Positions 61,186-64,000 of a stretch of 64,000 nt of DNA are shown piece by piece. Source of the stretch: Terriglobia bacterium (lineage in GTDB: Bacteria > Acidobacteriota > Terriglobia > Terriglobales > Acidobacteriaceae); NCBI GenBank assembly GCA_032252755.1, contig JAVUPY010000042.1, positions 32,508 to 96,507 of the forward strand. Reading direction: 5' to 3'. The stretch's first letter is position 1. Each line of letters begins with the position of its first letter. Below the pieces are notes generated by a model. The model did no database searches and was not told the origin of the DNA. It saw only the letters and a list, made by a program, of their open reading frames with translations. The position numbers were made by a program, and so were the translations under genes.

Positions 61186-62189
61186 GAGCGTGCCTCTTTG
61201 CGGCTGAAAGCGCGAGCTACGAGCGAGAGAAGCAGAATTATTCCGACGCCGAACATCGCCGACAGCATGTATCCGAATGCTGGATTCTTTATGAATGCTG
61301 GAGCGTAACTCGGGAACGGGGCCGTCCAGATGGACGACAGCCGCGCCAGGCCAGCGGGAGCGTTGGTGAAACTCTCTGCGGAGCCTTCGCCCCAGGCGGT
61401 TCCGACGGCCAGCGTTCCCAGAGGGGTAAGGATCAGCAGCGATCCGACGGTGGCCCAGAGCTTCCACTCCGAGGTGGCCTGCGTGGCGACTGTCGGCTGA
61501 GGTGCTGTTGTCACCTGCTTGGCGAAGGCGGTGTTGCTCAGCAGAGTCGACCTGGTGCCCTGGAGGTAGGCGATCATTCCGCCAGACAGGGCTGCTTCGG
61601 CGAATCCGGCGATGGTCAAGTGTCCGATCATCATGGCTGGGATCGCTATGTGCAGCGGATAAGGCGCGTAGAGCGGGGTTCCGCTGGCGTCGTGGAAGAG
61701 CACGGGCTGAATACCAAACTCGATCGCGGCCAGAAACGCTGCTGCGTTGATCGACACGTAACCGGCGATGGCGGCGGCGAGGACGTTGCGGCGTCCGCGA
61801 CTGGCGAAGAGGCGATAGACGGCCCAGGCGACGAGCGAGCCGACGATGGCCATGTTGAAGCAGTTTGCGCCGAGGGTGGTGATTCCTCCGTCGCCGAACA
61901 GCAGTGCCTGGATGGTGATGGCGATGGAGAGTGAGAGAATCGCTCCCCAAGGGCCGAGGACGATGGCAGCGACGGCGATTCCGACGGCGTGCGCTGTGGT
62001 TCCTCCGGGCAGCGGCAGGTTGAACATCATGATGACGAAGGAGAAGGCCGCGAAGACGGAGATCAGGGGAATCGTTCGCGTCATGAGGACGCGCTTGATC
62101 TTTTTCAGGGCGAGCCACCAGCCGGAGCCGGAGAGGACGTAGAGGGTTGCACAGGTCGATGGACTGAGATAGCCGTCCGGGATGTGCAT
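61182..62189 (-). CDS. cbiM: Metal-binding importer component CbiM (with CbiN-like tail)
   Basis: A 335-aa S component. It begins MHIPDGYLSPSTC, in which the N-terminal Met-His-Ile amine/His coordinates the metal, and continues with 6-7 helices. The C-terminal third (from about 225; LLILTPLGTLAVGTAWGEGS; final helix MFGVGIILLLSLVARAF) looks like a fused CbiN/PDGLE part. AGGG upstream of ATG-62189. No riboswitch is apparent. Confidence 0.88.
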   Translation of the reverse strand: MHIPDGYLSPSTCATLYVLSGSGWWLALKKIKRVLMTRTIPLISVFAAFSFVIMMFNLPLPGGTTAHAVGIAVAAIVLGPWGAILSLSIAITIQALLFGDGGITTLGANCFNMAIVGSLVAWAVYRLFASRGRRNVLAAAIAGYVSINAAAFLAAIEFGIQPVLFHDASGTPLYAPYPLHIAIPAMMIGHLTIAGFAEAALSGGMIAYLQGTRSTLLSNTAFAKQVTTAPQPTVATQATSEWKLWATVGSLLILTPLGTLAVGTAWGEGSAESFTNAPAGLARLSSIWTAPFPSYAPAFIKNPAFGYMLSAMFGVGIILLLSLVARAFSRKEARS

Positions 62190-62429
62190 AGGCCCTCCGT
62201 GGGTACAACTGTAGCAGCGGGGAGACGGAAGTCGGAAGCCGGAAGTCGAATGTCGAAGCGTCCAATCTGTTCTACCCACCCCCTATTTTTGCAGCGTCCT
62301 CTTTTCAGGTACTTACGGAAATTTTCGGCGTAGCGAGATGAAAGCAAAGAATTTAAATCTGAAAATGTGTGGTCTCCTTTTGGGTTCAAGAATTTGCGAT
62401 GGAAAAATGTGTTTTTGAGGTACGAGGTG

Positions 62430-62455
62430 CGAGGTACAACTCGAGGTACAACTCG
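62430..62455. repeat. Tandem 12-bp repeat
   Basis: CGAGGTACAACT twice in a row, then CG. It lies just downstream (3' side) of the zinc-binding gene, with related GAGGTAC units nearby. Confidence 0.7.
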
Positions 62456-62482
62456 CAATACGCAATTTGCCATACACAGTTC

Positions 62483-62779
62483 TCAGTTGCCAATTTTGAG
62501 CTGCACCAGTTGGCCGGGCTGGATCAACGGTGGTTCGAAATTGACGGGGTCGGGGGTTGGGATTTGGGAGGCGGAGAGGAAGAGGGGGCATTGGTTACGG
62601 TAGGTACGGACCTGGGGGTGGAAGGGGCAGGTGCGGGATCGGAGATCGCGGGCGCGCTTGGCTCGCAGGGCGCGTTTACGCCGCTCGTTGTGGAAGTAAC
62701 AGAAGGCCTGGTGGCGTAGCGCGGGCGAACCGCAGGTGTTTCCGCTGGGCATGATGTGGTGGCAGAGTGGGATGGTCAT
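62483..62779 (-). CDS. Small Cys/His protein (zinc-binding type)
   Basis: 98 aa from ATG-62779, preceded by GGAGG. It opens MTIPLCHHIMPSGNTCGSPA and continues LRHQAFCYFH; the spaced Cys/His residues suggest a zinc site. Then come a basic helix and RDLRSR. This short family recurs in Acidobacteriota, usually with a different C-terminus; here the tail (SASQIPTPDPVNFEP) is Pro-rich. Function unknown. Confidence 0.65.
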   Translation of the reverse strand: MTIPLCHHIMPSGNTCGSPALRHQAFCYFHNERRKRALRAKRARDLRSRTCPFHPQVRTYRNQCPLFLSASQIPTPDPVNFEPPLIQPGQLVQLKIGN

Positions 62780-63237
62780 GAGTTCCTCCAGGAAAGGGTG
62801 CCGGGTAACGGGTACCAGGTACCGGGGGCCGGTTCGAAAGTCGAAAGACAAAATCAAAGACCAAGTCAAAAGCCCCGCCCTGTCGCCAAAAGCGTGCGAC
62901 AAGGCCAGGGCAGGAGAGGGACGCGAAAGGGCGCAAAGGAAACGGCCATCCGGTTAGGGACGGCCGCTTGTTGTGTCTCTCTATTTTCAGAATAGCAGGT
63001 TGGGTATGGCTACTGTGACATTGGGGAGGAAACTATATTTCGATTGGAATGAGGAGCTTGCGACGAAAATGACAAATTTTGGCTCTTGACAAGAATTTTC
63101 TCAAAGCGAGAAACGAGGGGACTAATGATGTGCACTGAATCATAAATTGAATTAATGCGTGGGATGTCCTGTTATCACTCACTATCCCGTGAATTTGTTC
63201 ACTTTGACTTTCGCAAAGCCCGGCCTACACTCTGCAC
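62780..63237. other. Intergenic region, 458 bp
   Basis: Holds an imperfect hairpin (62873-62920, GCCCCGCCCTGTCGC and GCGACAAGG), a stem at 62943-62969 (CGGCCATCC/GGACGGCCG) and a TTGACA at 63086 with no matching -10. No gene I can support. Confidence 0.5.
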
Positions 63238-63852
63238 ATGAGCCGCGACATAAGTAGAACGAGGAATCTGCTCTTATTCGTCCTTGCCGTGATCGCTCTT
63301 GCGTTTCTGCTGAATGCCTGTCGTGCACAGAACAGTACCGCCAAACCTTTCACCGCCGACATTTCCCTTTCATCAACAGTTATTCCGTCAATCTCAGGGA
63401 GACTGTATGTGAGTGGTAACCACATCCGACTCGATTGGGGCAAGATGGTTGATGTTTTCGACTTGAAGACGCGCCAAGGCTGGCGAACTTTTCCTGACAG
63501 CAAGATGTACATGGTGCTTGAGAGCAGGAGGCTTCGAACCTATGCTCCCGAGATGGTGGATGGATCGATGTGTCCTCACGCTACATATCCCTCTTTCTGC
63601 AAGCTAGTTGGCAGCGAGGAGATTGAGGGGCGCGCAGCAAGGAAATGGGACCTCTATGACCCGGTGAAGGGATTTCACGTCTACTACTGGATCGACGAAG
63701 CCCAAGGGGTCACCCTGAGGATGGCGATTGGCGATGCATCGACGTATAAGGTGAGCAATGTACACGTTGGAACCGTGCCGGATTCGATGTTCGAGCTTCC
63801 AAAGGGATTGACGAAAGTGGATGAGCAGTTTAGGCCCATCGAGCACGATTGA
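63238..63852 (+). CDS. Probable lipoprotein of unknown function
   Basis: 204 aa. The signal region LLLFVLAVIALAFLLNACRAQ has a lipobox (LLNAC). The mature part (ADISLSSTVIPSISGRLYVS; IRLDWGKMVDVFDLKTRQGW; ARKWDLYDPVKGFHVYYWID) resembles β-sheet outer-membrane/LolA-like proteins that measure a residue's fate, similar to DUF4412-type proteins. Cys pairs at MCPHATYPSFCKL. No operon partner is visible. Confidence 0.7.
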   Translation: MSRDISRTRNLLLFVLAVIALAFLLNACRAQNSTAKPFTADISLSSTVIPSISGRLYVSGNHIRLDWGKMVDVFDLKTRQGWRTFPDSKMYMVLESRRLRTYAPEMVDGSMCPHATYPSFCKLVGSEEIEGRAARKWDLYDPVKGFHVYYWIDEAQGVTLRMAIGDASTYKVSNVHVGTVPDSMFELPKGLTKVDEQFRPIEHD

Positions 63853-64000
63853 GAGTGATAATGTATGGTCCGCCGCCGGACTGCAAGAGGGGTGAAGTTG
63901 GGCGGAAGGGACAGTCTGCGTAAATGTATCCGGCCTTTAGTGGAGACTCGCTCTCCGGGCCTTGATGATGATCCGCGCGTGTCGGTCCTTATAAATCGCT
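63853..64000. other. Window end, no gene supported
   Basis: Contains a small hairpin GGAGACTCGCTCTCC (63943-63957). The minus strand has an open frame to the edge, but nothing recognisable. Confidence 0.4.

Noticed and set aside
61186..62265. 5' part of a 628-aa frame upstream of cbiQ
   Set aside because: Overlaps cbiM in another frame and is Arg/His-rich; cbiQ begins at GTG-61185 by its GTGA overlap and ribosome site.
62190..62482. Cobalamin riboswitch before cbiM
   Set aside because: No B12 box or matching stems seen.

Overview
The window reads as a chromosomal segment of a moderately GC-rich, Gram-negative bacterium, most likely an Acidobacteriota (Terriglobia/'Koribacter'-like). The call rests on gene content: a Ser/Thr kinase fused to a TolB-like propeller, a CadC-type HTH-TPR regulator, PadR plus permease-like pairs, a fused FtcD, MqnE (futalosine menaquinone route), a PagL-like lipid A deacylase, a TonB-like protein, and many short secreted proteins of the style seen in that phylum. 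It is inference; there is no rRNA in the window.

Layout. 0-10 kb: a PilZ protein, an atypical LuxR-type regulator, a GtrB-like glycosyltransferase, a BON lipoprotein, purQ, an ECF sigma/56-aa membrane protein/anti-sigma-like/Spy-like operon (minus strand), a 5'-truncated AI-2E transporter, MOSC, a methyltransferase, a ScyD-like propeller and yebC. 10-20 kb: a ParB-like protein, PagL-like protein, ftcD, an ArsR regulator, a YceI remnant, SPOR, slipin and NfeD, and a large TPR protein. 20-25.5 kb is the accessory zone: an LPXTG-like small protein, a STAS protein, a second ECF sigma pair, a frameshifted REP-associated transposase with three REP palindromes, and a 2.26-kb element bounded by 19-bp perfect terminal inverted repeats and an 8-bp target duplication. 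That element carries a KGG-type protein, an unknown 220-aa protein and an XRE-ImmA/IrrE protein, but no intact transposase.

25.6-38 kb: a phytoene dehydrogenase-like flavoenzyme coupled to a lipase maturation factor, an NmrA-like protein, a peroxiredoxin-like gene whose redox-active position is an in-frame TGA followed by a SECIS-like hairpin (probable selenoprotein), eno, gpmI, mqnE, then a ribosome-hibernation domain fused to sigma-70-like domains next to an eRF1-like protein. 38-52 kb: an asparaginase-family amidohydrolase, DUF2911, two tandem GAF paralogs, a TonB-like protein, a cupin, a CadC-TPR regulator, a ClC channel, MarR with a palindromic operator and a divergent glutaredoxin-like gene, the kinase-propeller, and a CDP-alcohol phosphatidyltransferase coupled to GtrA. 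52-64 kb: a possible structured RNA, a four-haem cytochrome, CtpA, PadR plus a membrane protein, a TgpA-like transglutaminase, SRP RNA, fabH, a CbiMQO metal importer and two small genes.

How parts work together: eno and gpmI are consecutive glycolytic steps; slipin and NfeD form a known membrane-protease pair; the two ECF operons each pair a sigma with small membrane proteins; CbiM, CbiQ and CbiO form one Co/Ni importer. Most unusual are the probable selenocysteine peroxiredoxin (29744-30262), the HPF-sigma fusion beside an eRF1-like protein (35550-37867), the TIR/TSD-bounded cargo element (23163-25418), the REP/RAYT locus (21898-22584) and a pseudoknot-capable leader at 52320-52425.
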